Under the pieces are notes generated by a model. The model saw only the letters and a program-made list of their open reading frames with translations. It was not told the DNA's origin and did not search any database. A program made the translations under genes and the position numbers. A stretch of DNA of 64,000 bases from Puniceicoccaceae bacterium 5H (lineage in GTDB: Bacteria; Verrucomicrobiota; Verrucomicrobiia; Opitutales; Oceanipulchritudinaceae): the NCBI GenBank assembly GCA_009772895.1, contig WOUP01000009.1, positions 1 through 64,000 on the forward strand, written 5' to 3'. Below are positions 36,465 through 44,321 of this stretch, piece by piece; the first letter of the stretch is position 1, and every line of letters starts with the position of its first letter.

Positions 36465-37883
36465 ATGTCCCGAAAAATCATTTCTTCATTGGTCCTTGGT
36501 TTGGTCTGCTTGTCGGGGACTGCCTTCGGGCAGTCCTCCGCCTGGCAGGAAGCCCACCAGAAGGCCGAGACCAAACTTGAAAATGCGCTCTCCGAACTCG
36601 CCGATGTCGAAAGCGAGATCAAGGAGGAGAAGCTGCCTCTCGCCCGCGAGCGCCAAAGCCTCGTCGATGAGCTGAAGACGATTCGCCGTGAGGCGGACCG
36701 CGCCCAGCGCCTGCGCGACAACGGTCGCACCGATGTGGCCACGCTCGAGCAAAACGTGAAGTCCCGCCGCGAGGAGATGGACTACCTGGCCAACCTTACG
36801 TCCGAGTATGCCCGCAGCCTCGAGACCCGGGCGGATGCCGCGGAGATCCCGCTTTACCAGGACCTCTTCGATGAGTCCCTGGCCGCCATGGAGTCCCCCT
36901 CCAACAGCTCGGCCGACAAGATCGGCGCGCAGCTGGAAGTGATCGGCGCCGGCCTCGACCGCGTGGACCGCCTGCTAGGCGGCACGCTGATCCAAGGTCA
37001 GGCGGTGGCCCCCAACGGCACGCTCGTCGACGGCAAGTTCGTGCTCTTCGGGCCGGTAACCTATTTCGCCAGCGACAACGGCGCGATCGCCGGTGGCGCC
37101 CAGCGCGGCCAGTCCGATCAACCCACCGTGGTGTCGATCGAAGACGGCGCGTTTGACGGCCAGATTGCCAGCGTCGCCCAAAGCGGTTCCGGCCTGATGC
37201 CGACCGACTCCACGCTCGGCAATGCCGCCGCCGTGGCCTCCACCAAGGAAACGCTGATCGACCAGGTCGGCAAAGGTGGGGTGTGGGTCTGGCCCATCAT
37301 CGGGTTCGCCGTGCTCTCCATCCTCGTGGCCCTCTTCAAGTGCTTCGAGCTCTTCACCCTGCCCAAGCCCAAGCCCACCCTCACCTACGAGATCCTGGCG
37401 GCGCTGCATGACGGCAAGGTCGAAGAAGCCAACCGCATCGCCAACAGCGTGCAGGGCCCTCCCGGGAAGCTGCTGCAAACCGGCGTGAAGAACTACCACC
37501 GCGATCCGGAGCTGCTCGAAGAAATGCTCTACGAAAACATCGTGGAGACGCAGCCCAAGGTCATGCGCCTGCTGCCCTTCATCTCCGTGACCGCCGCCGT
37601 CTCCCCGCTGCTGGGTCTGCTCGGCACCGTGACGGGCATGATCAATACCTTCAACATGATCAAGATCTTCGGCACGGGCGATGCCAAGACACTCTCCGGC
37701 GGCATCTCGGAAGCGCTCATCACCACCGAATTCGGTCTGATCGTGGCCATCCCGGCCGTGCTCTTCTACGCCTTCCTCTCCCGCTACGCCAAGGGCTACC
37801 TCGGCACGATGGAAGGTATGGCGATCAGCTTCGGCAACGGCGTGAAGGCGCTGCGCACCGACAAGAAGACGACGGTCGCTTAA
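36465..37883 (+). CDS. exbB: Long ExbB/TtpC-like proton-channel protein, first TonB operon
   Basis: A 472-residue inner-membrane protein of the MotA/TolQ/ExbB family. Unlike standard ExbB (about 240 residues), it begins with a signal peptide (LVLGLVCLSGTAFG) and a periplasmic coiled-coil region (about 25-125), then a linker domain (about 130-265). The channel region follows: helix WVWPIIGFAVLSILVALF, the TAAVSPLLGLLGTVTGMI motif and helix FGLIVAIPAVLFYAFLS. This is the TtpC arrangement. It is 17 bp downstream of the DUF3450 gene and 21 bp upstream of the second ExbB. Its ATG lies in an AAAGATGTCC context. Confidence 0.92.
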   Translation: MSRKIISSLVLGLVCLSGTAFGQSSAWQEAHQKAETKLENALSELADVESEIKEEKLPLARERQSLVDELKTIRREADRAQRLRDNGRTDVATLEQNVKSRREEMDYLANLTSEYARSLETRADAAEIPLYQDLFDESLAAMESPSNSSADKIGAQLEVIGAGLDRVDRLLGGTLIQGQAVAPNGTLVDGKFVLFGPVTYFASDNGAIAGGAQRGQSDQPTVVSIEDGAFDGQIASVAQSGSGLMPTDSTLGNAAAVASTKETLIDQVGKGGVWVWPIIGFAVLSILVALFKCFELFTLPKPKPTLTYEILAALHDGKVEEANRIANSVQGPPGKLLQTGVKNYHRDPELLEEMLYENIVETQPKVMRLLPFISVTAAVSPLLGLLGTVTGMINTFNMIKIFGTGDAKTLSGGISEALITTEFGLIVAIPAVLFYAFLSRYAKGYLGTMEGMAISFGNGVKALRTDKKTTVA

Positions 37884-37904
37884 CCCTTCACCTGGCCCGA
37901 CACC

Positions 37905-38537
37905 ATGTCCTTCTCACCACAAGAACTCATCAATCAGGTCATCGAGATCTGGATGGCCGGGGGGCCTTTGATGATCCCCCTGGCGATCCTCGGCCTGATG
38001 ATCTACCTGGTGCTCGGCGAATTGTTTCTTCACCTGCTGGCCAACAGCTACTTCAGAAACGACCCGAACGAATACGGGCACTGGGTCGATCGCCCGGAAG
38101 AAGCCAAAGGCAAGCTAGGCGAGATCATTCGCTACAGCCAGGAGGGGTGCCGCACGACGTCCGACGTCCGCCTGCGCTTCGCGGAAATCCGCGAGGCCAC
38201 CATCCCCCCGGTCCAGCGCCGGATCGTCTTCGCCAACATCCTGCTCGGTGCCGCCCCGCTTACGGGTCTGCTCGGTACCGTGATGGGGATGCTCAAGACC
38301 TTCCTGAGTCTCTCGGTCGCAACCGGCGGCAACACGATCGACTTCGTGGCCGGCGGCATCTCGGAAGCCCTCATCACCACCCAGACCGGCCTCGTGTTCG
38401 CGATCCCCGGCTACGTGGCGGTGACCTTCCTGAAGAAGCAGATGAACGAGATCGATCACTTCTTCACGCAGCTCGAAATCCTTACGGCGATCAAGTTTGA
38501 GCGCCAGAACAAGGAAAAGTCTCAACCCGCAGCATAG
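37905..38537 (+). CDS. exbB: ExbB-like proton-channel protein, first TonB operon
   Basis: A 210-residue ExbB of standard length. The first helix is MIPLAILGLMIYLVLGELFL. The cytoplasmic domain is followed by NILLGAAPLTGLLGTVMGML, the conserved pore helix, and by ALITTQTGLVFAIPGYVAVTF. With ExbD and TonB it forms the energising complex in the inner membrane. ExbD starts six bases downstream, so the genes are co-translated. Two ExbB-type proteins in one operon suggest a mixed or layered channel, as in Vibrio TtpC systems. Confidence 0.93.
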   Translation: MSFSPQELINQVIEIWMAGGPLMIPLAILGLMIYLVLGELFLHLLANSYFRNDPNEYGHWVDRPEEAKGKLGEIIRYSQEGCRTTSDVRLRFAEIREATIPPVQRRIVFANILLGAAPLTGLLGTVMGMLKTFLSLSVATGGNTIDFVAGGISEALITTQTGLVFAIPGYVAVTFLKKQMNEIDHFFTQLEILTAIKFERQNKEKSQPAA

Positions 38538-38543
38538 ATTCCC

Positions 38544-38951
38544 ATGAAAAACCGTCGTTCAGTTATCGAACAAGAGGCGGAGAGTGATGAAATCAACATG
38601 TCACCTCTGATCGACATGGTCTTCATCCTCCTGATCTTTTTCATCGTCACCACCGTGTTCGTCGAGGAGACCGGGGTGGAGGTCGACAAGCCACAGGCAG
38701 CCTCTGCCAGCGATCTGCAGAAAAACAGCATCCTCATTGCCATCACCGAAAAGGGCCAAGTCGTCTACGGCGGCAAAGAAGTCGGCCTCACCGGGGTGCG
38801 CTCCGTCGTCAAACAGCTCCTGGCCAACGAAAAGATGCCCGTCATCATGCAAGTGGACAAGGCGGTCCCGACCGACCTGACCGTGCGCGTGCTGGACGAA
38901 TTGAAGCTGGCCGGCGCCGAAGACATCAGCATCTCAACCGACGAGGTCTAA
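38544..38951 (+). CDS. exbD: ExbD, first TonB operon
   Basis: A 135-residue ExbD. The single transmembrane helix (MSPLIDMVFILLIFFIVTTV, about 19-38) includes the proton-accepting aspartate in LIDMVF. A periplasmic domain with a peptidoglycan-binding-like fold follows (about 50-135, ILIAITEKGQVVYGG and MPVIMQVDKAVPTDLTVRVL). The gene is six bases downstream of exbB and five bases upstream of tonB. Confidence 0.95.
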   Translation: MKNRRSVIEQEAESDEINMSPLIDMVFILLIFFIVTTVFVEETGVEVDKPQAASASDLQKNSILIAITEKGQVVYGGKEVGLTGVRSVVKQLLANEKMPVIMQVDKAVPTDLTVRVLDELKLAGAEDISISTDEV

Positions 38952-38955
38952 GGCC

Positions 38956-39699
38956 ATGAGTACCACCACCGCAACGGCCCCAAAGAAGGCCACTACGCGG
39001 GCCGGCAAAACAGACATGCCTTCACAAAAGTCCTTCACGTGGCGTGGATACCAGGCGCCCAAAATCGGCAAATACGCTCCAGGCGGCTTCGTACTCTCGA
39101 TCCTGGGGGTCGCAGCCATGCTCATCCTGGTGCCCTTCGTTCAGTCGATTACGGGGGGCAAGCAGGATCAGATGACGGTGCGCCAGTTTGACGTATCGCT
39201 GCCGCCGCCGCCCCCTCCCCCACCGGAGCCCCCGCCGCCGCAAAATGAGCAGGTCGAGGAGCCGCCGCCTCAGATGCAGCCGCCGCCCATGAACCTCTCC
39301 CTCAACCAACTGTCCATGGCGATCAATCCTGGCGTTGGTGGAGCCCTGGCCGGGGACTTCGGCCTCGGAGAGGTGAGCCAGGTCAGCAGCGAAGACACGC
39401 TGCAGGACATCCAACTCTTCGACATTGCCGAGCTCGACGAAAAGCCGCGCCGCCTGACGGATGAGCAATTCGATGCGCCGCCGCGCATGCGCCAGAACCG
39501 GACGCCCGGTTCGGCCAAAGTGGTGGTGATCATCAACCCGGACGGCACCGTCCGCGTGGGTGAAGTCATCGAGTCCAACCCGCCGGAACTCGCCCAGGCT
39601 CTCGTCGCCTACCTGGAACGCCAGCGCTACACCAAGCCCATGAAAGGTGGGCAGGCCGTAAGCGCCCGCTACATCCTCCCGTTCGAACTTAAATGGTAA
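38956..39699 (+). CDS. tonB: TonB-like protein, first TonB operon
   Basis: A 247-residue TonB. The N-terminal cytoplasmic tail is long (about 40 residues) before the single helix (GGFVLSILGVAAMLILVPFV). A proline-rich linker (PPPPPPPPEPPPP, about 76-105) spans the periplasm. The C-terminal TonB domain (about 155-247) includes GSAKVVVIINPDGTVRVGEV, YLERQRYTKPMKGG and a final LPFELKW. The overlong N-terminus is unusual for TonB and may interact with the twin ExbB proteins. It follows exbD by five bases. Confidence 0.92.
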   Translation: MSTTTATAPKKATTRAGKTDMPSQKSFTWRGYQAPKIGKYAPGGFVLSILGVAAMLILVPFVQSITGGKQDQMTVRQFDVSLPPPPPPPPEPPPPQNEQVEEPPPQMQPPPMNLSLNQLSMAINPGVGGALAGDFGLGEVSQVSSEDTLQDIQLFDIAELDEKPRRLTDEQFDAPPRMRQNRTPGSAKVVVIINPDGTVRVGEVIESNPPELAQALVAYLERQRYTKPMKGGQAVSARYILPFELKW

Positions 39700-39712
39700 C
39701 TTTTCTAGAATA

Positions 39713-41080
39713 ATGATTCGTCACTTTCGCACGTTTAGCACCCTTGCCCTCGCCACGCTGTCGATCGGCAGCGTGCAGGGGCAACTCTTCCCCCTCTCGG
39801 AGAACAGCTGGGACAACCCGGAATTCCGTGAGCGCTTCATGGGCTCTTATGGGGTCGATACCGAGGTGAGCCCGGAAATCTCTCTGGATGAGAAGCAACT
39901 CTTCGAAGAGATCACGCCGCTGATCCAGTCCCAGGACGTCGATGGCGCCATTGCGGCCCTGAAGCGCGGGATTACGCCGCAGTCCAGCGCGGCCTTCGAC
40001 TTCATCCTCGGGAACCTCTACTACCAGAAGCAGCAGCTCGACCCGGCGATCGACGCCTACGAGACCGCGATCAAGAAGTTCCCGAACTTCTACCGCGCCT
40101 ACGTCAACCTGGGCCGCAGCTACGTCAATCAAGGCAACTGGTCCGAAGGTCTCAAGCACCTGCAGAAGGCGATGGAGATCAAGCCCGGTGACGGCACGCT
40201 CTACGGCCTGATCGGCTACTGCTACATGAACGAGGGCAAGTTTGCCACCGCTCTGGACGCCTACCGCATGGCCATCATGCTCCAGCCCGACAGCAAGGAC
40301 TGGAAGCTGGGCAAGCTGAAGTGCCTGACTGCGCAGCAAGAGCACGAAGAGGCCGTGGCCATGCTCTACGAATTCATCGAGAGCGACCCGGAGAATCCCG
40401 AATGGTGGATGCTCCAGGCCAACGAGTTCCTCTCGATGGAAAAGCCGGAGCTCGCCGCCGCCAACCTCGAGATCGTGCGCCAACTGGGCAAGGCCAAGCC
40501 GCAGTCCATGATGCTGCTCGGCGACATCTACGTAAACGAGGGCCTGCTCTCGCAAGCCGTGGAAGTCTATGGGGATGCGCTCGAGACCGGCGAGGTGAAG
40601 CCCGACCGCGTCTTCCGGGTCGGATACTCCCTCTCCTCCCGCGGTAACTACGAAGAGGCCGACAAGCTGATGGAGGCCTACAGCAACACCGAGGCCGGCC
40701 AGAACCTCAACGAGGATCAGCAGCTCGAGCTGCTCAACCTGCAGGCCAAGATCGCCCTGGGCACCAATCAGGACGAAAAGGCCGCGCAGATGCTCGAGCA
40801 GGTCGTGGATCGCGACCCGATGAACGGACGCGCCCTGATCTCGCTGGTCGACTACTACCAGAAGACCGAGGACCTCACCAAGGCCACCTACTACGCGGAA
40901 CAAGCCGCCAAGCTCGACGAGTTCCGCCACTCGGCCCTGCTCGCGCTCGCCCGCATCAAGGTCGGCCAACGCGAGTTCGCCCAGGCCGCCCGCTATTTGC
41001 GCCAGGCACAGGACATCAAGCCACTGGGTTATGTGGCCGACTACTTGGCTCAAGTGGAGAGGGCGGCAGATAGCCAGTAG
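39713..41080 (+). CDS. TPR-repeat exported protein, first TonB operon
   Basis: A 455-residue protein with a signal peptide (STLALATLSIGSVQG). About ten tetratricopeptide repeats follow (for example FDFILGNLYYQKQQLDPAID and ALLALARIKVGQREFAQAA). Its place as the last gene, 13 bp after tonB, matches the TPR partner of Vibrio-type TonB2 systems, where it supports receptor energising at the outer membrane. A rho-independent terminator follows 50 bp downstream, so the operon is DUF3450-exbB-exbB-exbD-tonB-TPR. Confidence 0.88.
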   Translation: MIRHFRTFSTLALATLSIGSVQGQLFPLSENSWDNPEFRERFMGSYGVDTEVSPEISLDEKQLFEEITPLIQSQDVDGAIAALKRGITPQSSAAFDFILGNLYYQKQQLDPAIDAYETAIKKFPNFYRAYVNLGRSYVNQGNWSEGLKHLQKAMEIKPGDGTLYGLIGYCYMNEGKFATALDAYRMAIMLQPDSKDWKLGKLKCLTAQQEHEEAVAMLYEFIESDPENPEWWMLQANEFLSMEKPELAAANLEIVRQLGKAKPQSMMLLGDIYVNEGLLSQAVEVYGDALETGEVKPDRVFRVGYSLSSRGNYEEADKLMEAYSNTEAGQNLNEDQQLELLNLQAKIALGTNQDEKAAQMLEQVVDRDPMNGRALISLVDYYQKTEDLTKATYYAEQAAKLDEFRHSALLALARIKVGQREFAQAARYLRQAQDIKPLGYVADYLAQVERAADSQ

Positions 41081-41130
41081 TCCTTTCACGGTTCCACCGC
41101 TCTCTCAAAACATTACCTGTGCGTCAAAGG

Positions 41131-41166
41131 GAGGGAGACTGTACCTACAGTCTCCCTCTTTCTCTT
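41131..41166 (+). terminator. Rho-independent terminator of the first TonB operon
   Basis: A 13 bp perfect stem (GAGGGAGACTGTA / TACAGTCTCCCTC) with a 2-base loop, followed by a T-rich tract (TTTCTCTTTT), 50 bases after the TPR gene stop. Confidence 0.9.
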
Positions 41167-41237
41167 TTAAAGCGTCGGAAGTGCGTGCCCCACCCTACGG
41201 CTTGCGATTGGCCCCACGCAGCATAAACTGTGGAGAC

Positions 41238-41663
41238 ATGGAGCGATTGACCATCGGCCAGCTGGCCAGACAGACGGGTGTGACCGTCGAGACGCTGCGC
41301 TTTTACGAGAAAGAGCAGCTGTTGCCCCAGCCGATCCGCCTGAGCAACGGATACCGGGCCTACACCCAACAGGCGACCGACCGCGTGGCCTTCATCCAAC
41401 GTTCCAAGGCGCTCGGCTTTTCACTGAAGGAAATCCGCGAATTGCTGGCCTTGCGGCAAGATGAGAACAGCGACGCGGCCGACTACCACCACGTGGTCGA
41501 AGAAAAGCTCCAGCATATCCAGGAAAAGATCGACGACCTCCAGCGGATGCGCGACGCCCTGCAAGGGCTGCTCGAAGCCTGCCCGGGCGAAGGCACGGCG
41601 GAAACCTGCCCCATTGCGCGCACTTTGGCGGGCGATCCCATCGAACACGCAGCTCAGGCTTGA
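41238..41663 (+). CDS. MerR-family metal-responsive regulator
   Basis: A 141-residue MerR regulator. The N-terminal winged helix (LTIGQLARQTGVTVETLRFYEKEQLL) is typical. The C-terminal part has a long dimerisation helix (DADYHHV to RMRDALQGLLEA) and a cysteine pair spaced C-x8-C (EACPGEGTAETCPI), as expected in a heavy-metal sensor of the ZntR/CadR/PbrR group. The ATG at 41238-41240 follows a purine-rich GGAGAC; the frame extends upstream without homology. The stop TGA overlaps the -35 box of a MerR-type promoter, and the gene immediately downstream encodes a metal permease. Confidence 0.92.
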   Translation: MERLTIGQLARQTGVTVETLRFYEKEQLLPQPIRLSNGYRAYTQQATDRVAFIQRSKALGFSLKEIRELLALRQDENSDAADYHHVVEEKLQHIQEKIDDLQRMRDALQGLLEACPGEGTAETCPIARTLAGDPIEHAAQA

Positions 41664-41691
41664 CCCTGTAGTAAGGTCCAGGGTTTAGAAT
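41660..41691 (+). promoter_or_regulatory. MerR-type promoter/operator for the metal permease
   Basis: A -35 box TTGACC (41660-41665) and a -10 box TAGAAT (41686-41691) are separated by 20 bases, the overlong spacing that MerR regulators correct by DNA distortion. A 22-base dyad (41663-41684) with arms ACCCTG and CAGGGT fills the spacer. The permease ATG (41698) begins six bases after the -10, so its mRNA may be leaderless. Confidence 0.8.
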
Positions 41692-41697
41692 AGCCGC

Positions 41698-43020
41698 ATG
41701 AATTGGGTCAGCACCTTCCTCAGCGGCACCTGGAATCTGGTGGCCGAGATGGCGCCCTACCTGTGGCTGGGCTTTGCCATAGCCGCCCTGTTACACGCCG
41801 TGGTGAAGCAGAGCTGGGTGAAAGAGCACCTGGGCAAACGCGGCCTTTGGCAAACCGTCAAAGCGACCCTCATCGGCGTGCCCCTGCCCCTGTGCTCCTG
41901 CGGTGTCATCCCCGTCGCAGCCGGCATCCGGCGGCAGGGTGGCAGTGCGGGGGCCACGGCGGCCTTCACCTCCTCCACGCCACAAACCGGCGTCGACAGT
42001 ATCCTCGCGACCGCGGGCATGATCAGCTGGCCCTTTGCCGGGGTCCGCGTGCTCGTCGCTTCCGTCAGCGGTCTCGTGACCGGTATGCTGGTCGACACCT
42101 TTGGAGATCCGAAGCCGGTGGAGGAAGCCGACCAGGATGAACCGGAAGGCTGCTGCAGCCATGAAAAGGCCGCAGAAACGCACGCCTGCTGCGGAGGCCA
42201 TGAGGCGAAAGAAGAGGCGCACAGCTGCTGTTGCAGTCATGCAGAGGCGGAGGCGCCCGAGCACGACTGCTGCCACGAGCAGGAGGCGACCCAGGGATGC
42301 GGCTGCAGCGGCGAAGCCGAAGCCAAGGAAGCGCACGCGTGCTGCAGTCACACCGCAGAGGAGCAGCCCCACGGCTGCTGTAGCCACGAAGAACCGGCGG
42401 CAGCTTCGTCCTGCTGCTGCTCGCACGAAGATTCCCACGAAGGCGAAGGGCCGCGTTTCGCCTGGGCGGAGGGCTTCCGCTTCGGGTTTCTGACCCTGCC
42501 GCGCGACCTTTCTACCTCCCTGCTCGTCGGCTTCGTTCTGGCGGGTGTATTGACGGTGCTGCTGCCGAGTGGCGCACTCGAGCAATACATCGGCAGCGGC
42601 TGGATGGAATACGTTGCCGCAACCGTGGTGGGCCTGCCCCTCTACGTCTGCGCAACCGGCTCGATTCCGCTGGCGGTGGCACTGCTGGCGGCGGGCCTCT
42701 CTCCAGGGGCGGTCCTGATCTTCCTCATTGTCGGGCCAGCTACGAATATCGCTACGGTCATTGCCCTGCGCCACCTGATCGGCACGCGCTCGACGGTCCT
42801 CTACATCGGCGCGTTGACGGTCATCGCCTGGATTTCAGCCCTGATCGTCGATATGGGGCACTGGAACGTCATCGGCCACGTGCACGACCTGAACCTGCAG
42901 CCCGCCTGGTGGCAGCACGTCCTCGGCGTCGGCCTGATCGCCCTGCTGGCCTGGCCGCTGGTGCAACGTTTCCGGCCCAGCAAGACCGCGGCCACCGGCG
43001 ACTCTTGCTGCGCACATTAA
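41698..43020 (+). CDS. Metal efflux permease with Cys/His-rich loop (SO_0444-type)
   Basis: A 440-residue inner-membrane permease of the DUF318/SO_0444 Cu/Zn efflux type. The N-terminal half has about four helices with the conserved GVPLPLCSCGVIPVAAGI motif, and the C-terminal half repeats the design with VGLPLYVCATGSIPLAVALLAAG and FLIVGPATNIATVIAL. The central soluble segment (about 150-245) contains 18 cysteines in CC, CCC and CGC clusters with many histidines, plus a CCAH end. This could bind and hand over soft metals such as copper, zinc, cadmium or mercury. Regulation by the upstream MerR gene is strongly indicated. Confidence 0.93.
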   Translation: MNWVSTFLSGTWNLVAEMAPYLWLGFAIAALLHAVVKQSWVKEHLGKRGLWQTVKATLIGVPLPLCSCGVIPVAAGIRRQGGSAGATAAFTSSTPQTGVDSILATAGMISWPFAGVRVLVASVSGLVTGMLVDTFGDPKPVEEADQDEPEGCCSHEKAAETHACCGGHEAKEEAHSCCCSHAEAEAPEHDCCHEQEATQGCGCSGEAEAKEAHACCSHTAEEQPHGCCSHEEPAAASSCCCSHEDSHEGEGPRFAWAEGFRFGFLTLPRDLSTSLLVGFVLAGVLTVLLPSGALEQYIGSGWMEYVAATVVGLPLYVCATGSIPLAVALLAAGLSPGAVLIFLIVGPATNIATVIALRHLIGTRSTVLYIGALTVIAWISALIVDMGHWNVIGHVHDLNLQPAWWQHVLGVGLIALLAWPLVQRFRPSKTAATGDSCCAH

Positions 43021-43046
43021 GGCCTCCACTACTTGCCTAAAATAAA

Positions 43047-43077
43047 GCCGAGACACGATCTGCGTCTCGGCTTTTTC
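43047..43077. terminator. Bidirectional terminator between permease and MalY genes
   Basis: An 8 bp perfect stem (GCCGAGAC / GTCTCGGC) with a 9-base loop. T residues follow on the plus strand (TTTTTC) and, after the complement, on the minus strand (TTTATTTTA), so it can end both converging transcripts. Confidence 0.88.
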
Positions 43078-43099
43078 GTAGGCAAAACTGAGGGTCCCG

Positions 43100-44263
43100 T
43101 CAAGAAACCGGCTGGGCGATGGCGGCGTCGTAGGCCGCCTTGAGGCGCGTCAGCCCCTCTTCCATCATCGCGGGCGGACAACCGAAATTGAAGCGCAGGA
43201 AGCCAGGCGCGCGGAAATCCGCGCCATTGCTGAGACCGATCCCGTATTGCTCGAAGTGCGCCACGGGGTTGTCGAGGCCGAGTGCGCGCACGTCCATCCA
43301 GGCCAGGTAGGTGGCCTCCATCGGGTACATCTTGACCTCGGGCAGCATCTGGCGCACGAAGGAATAGAGGCGGTCGCGGTTGTTGCGCAACACCTGCAGC
43401 AGCTCCTGACGCCAAGGCTCACCGTGGTTATAGGCCGCAGCGCAGCCCGTGTAACCGAAGCTGTTGACCTCCGTTATGTAGCCCCGCGCACACAGCTTGT
43501 AGCGGTTGCGGATCCCGGCGTCCGGCACGACCAGAAAGGCGCAGGCGAGGCCCGGCAGGTTGTAGGTCTTGCTCGGCGCATACATCGCCACCGTGCGCTT
43601 GGCGGTCTCTTCCCCGAGCTTGAGCATCGGCGTGTGCTTGGCTCCCTGTTCGAGGAGGAGGTCGCAATGGATCTCGTCGGACAGCAACACCAGATCGTGG
43701 CGTTCGCAGAACTCGGCCACTTTCTCCAACTCCTCACGCGTGTAGACGCGGCCCACCGGATTGTGGGGATTGCAGAGGATGAAAACGCGCGTGCTCGGCG
43801 TCACGGCCTCTTCCAGTGCCTCCCAATCGAAGGTGTAGCGGCCGCTCTCGATCTTGAGATCGACGGTCTTGAGCACCCGGTCGCGCCAGACCGGGGCGCT
43901 GAGGAACGGCGGATAGACGGGCGTGCAGGTGAGGATCTCTTCCCCCTCCTTGGTATAGGCGGCCGCGCTGACGTTCAGGGCCGGCACGAGACCGGGCATC
44001 CAGACGAGCCATTCCTTCTCGGCCTGGAGGCCGTGAACGCGCTCCAGATAGCTCAAGACGGCCTCGACCGCCTCATCCGTAGCCAGCGTATAGCCGAATA
44101 CCCCGTGGTCCACGCGCTGGTGCAGCGCATCGAGCACCGCAGGCGGCGACTTGAAATCCATATCCGCCACCCAAAACGGCAGGACGTCGCGGTCCCGATA
44201 CTTGTCCCACTTGAGGCTTCCCGTGTTGGTGCGGTCGATTTGCGAATCGAAATCGAAAGTCAT
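43100..44263 (-). CDS. MalY/PatB-type PLP C-S lyase (cystathionine beta-lyase-like)
   Basis: A 387-residue class I/II aminotransferase-fold enzyme. It shares the family opening TGSLKWDKYRDRDVLPFWVADMDF, CNPHNPVGRVYT, LLSDEIHCDLLL and the PLP lysine in YAPSKTYNLPGLACAF. MalY/PatB enzymes split C-S bonds (cystathionine, cysteine conjugates) and some act as regulators. The usual length fits, and there is no signal peptide, so it is cytoplasmic. It is divergent in character from the exported aminotransferases at 25-28.7 kb. GH2 lies 58 bp upstream on the same strand with no clear link. Confidence 0.9.
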   Translation of the reverse strand: MTFDFDSQIDRTNTGSLKWDKYRDRDVLPFWVADMDFKSPPAVLDALHQRVDHGVFGYTLATDEAVEAVLSYLERVHGLQAEKEWLVWMPGLVPALNVSAAAYTKEGEEILTCTPVYPPFLSAPVWRDRVLKTVDLKIESGRYTFDWEALEEAVTPSTRVFILCNPHNPVGRVYTREELEKVAEFCERHDLVLLSDEIHCDLLLEQGAKHTPMLKLGEETAKRTVAMYAPSKTYNLPGLACAFLVVPDAGIRNRYKLCARGYITEVNSFGYTGCAAAYNHGEPWRQELLQVLRNNRDRLYSFVRQMLPEVKMYPMEATYLAWMDVRALGLDNPVAHFEQYGIGLSNGADFRAPGFLRFNFGCPPAMMEEGLTRLKAAYDAAIAQPVS

Positions 44264-44321
44264 GCTAATGCACAGTGAAACGCCTCAGCCAAAAAGACAA
44301 GTTTGGGCCTGAAGTGACGGC

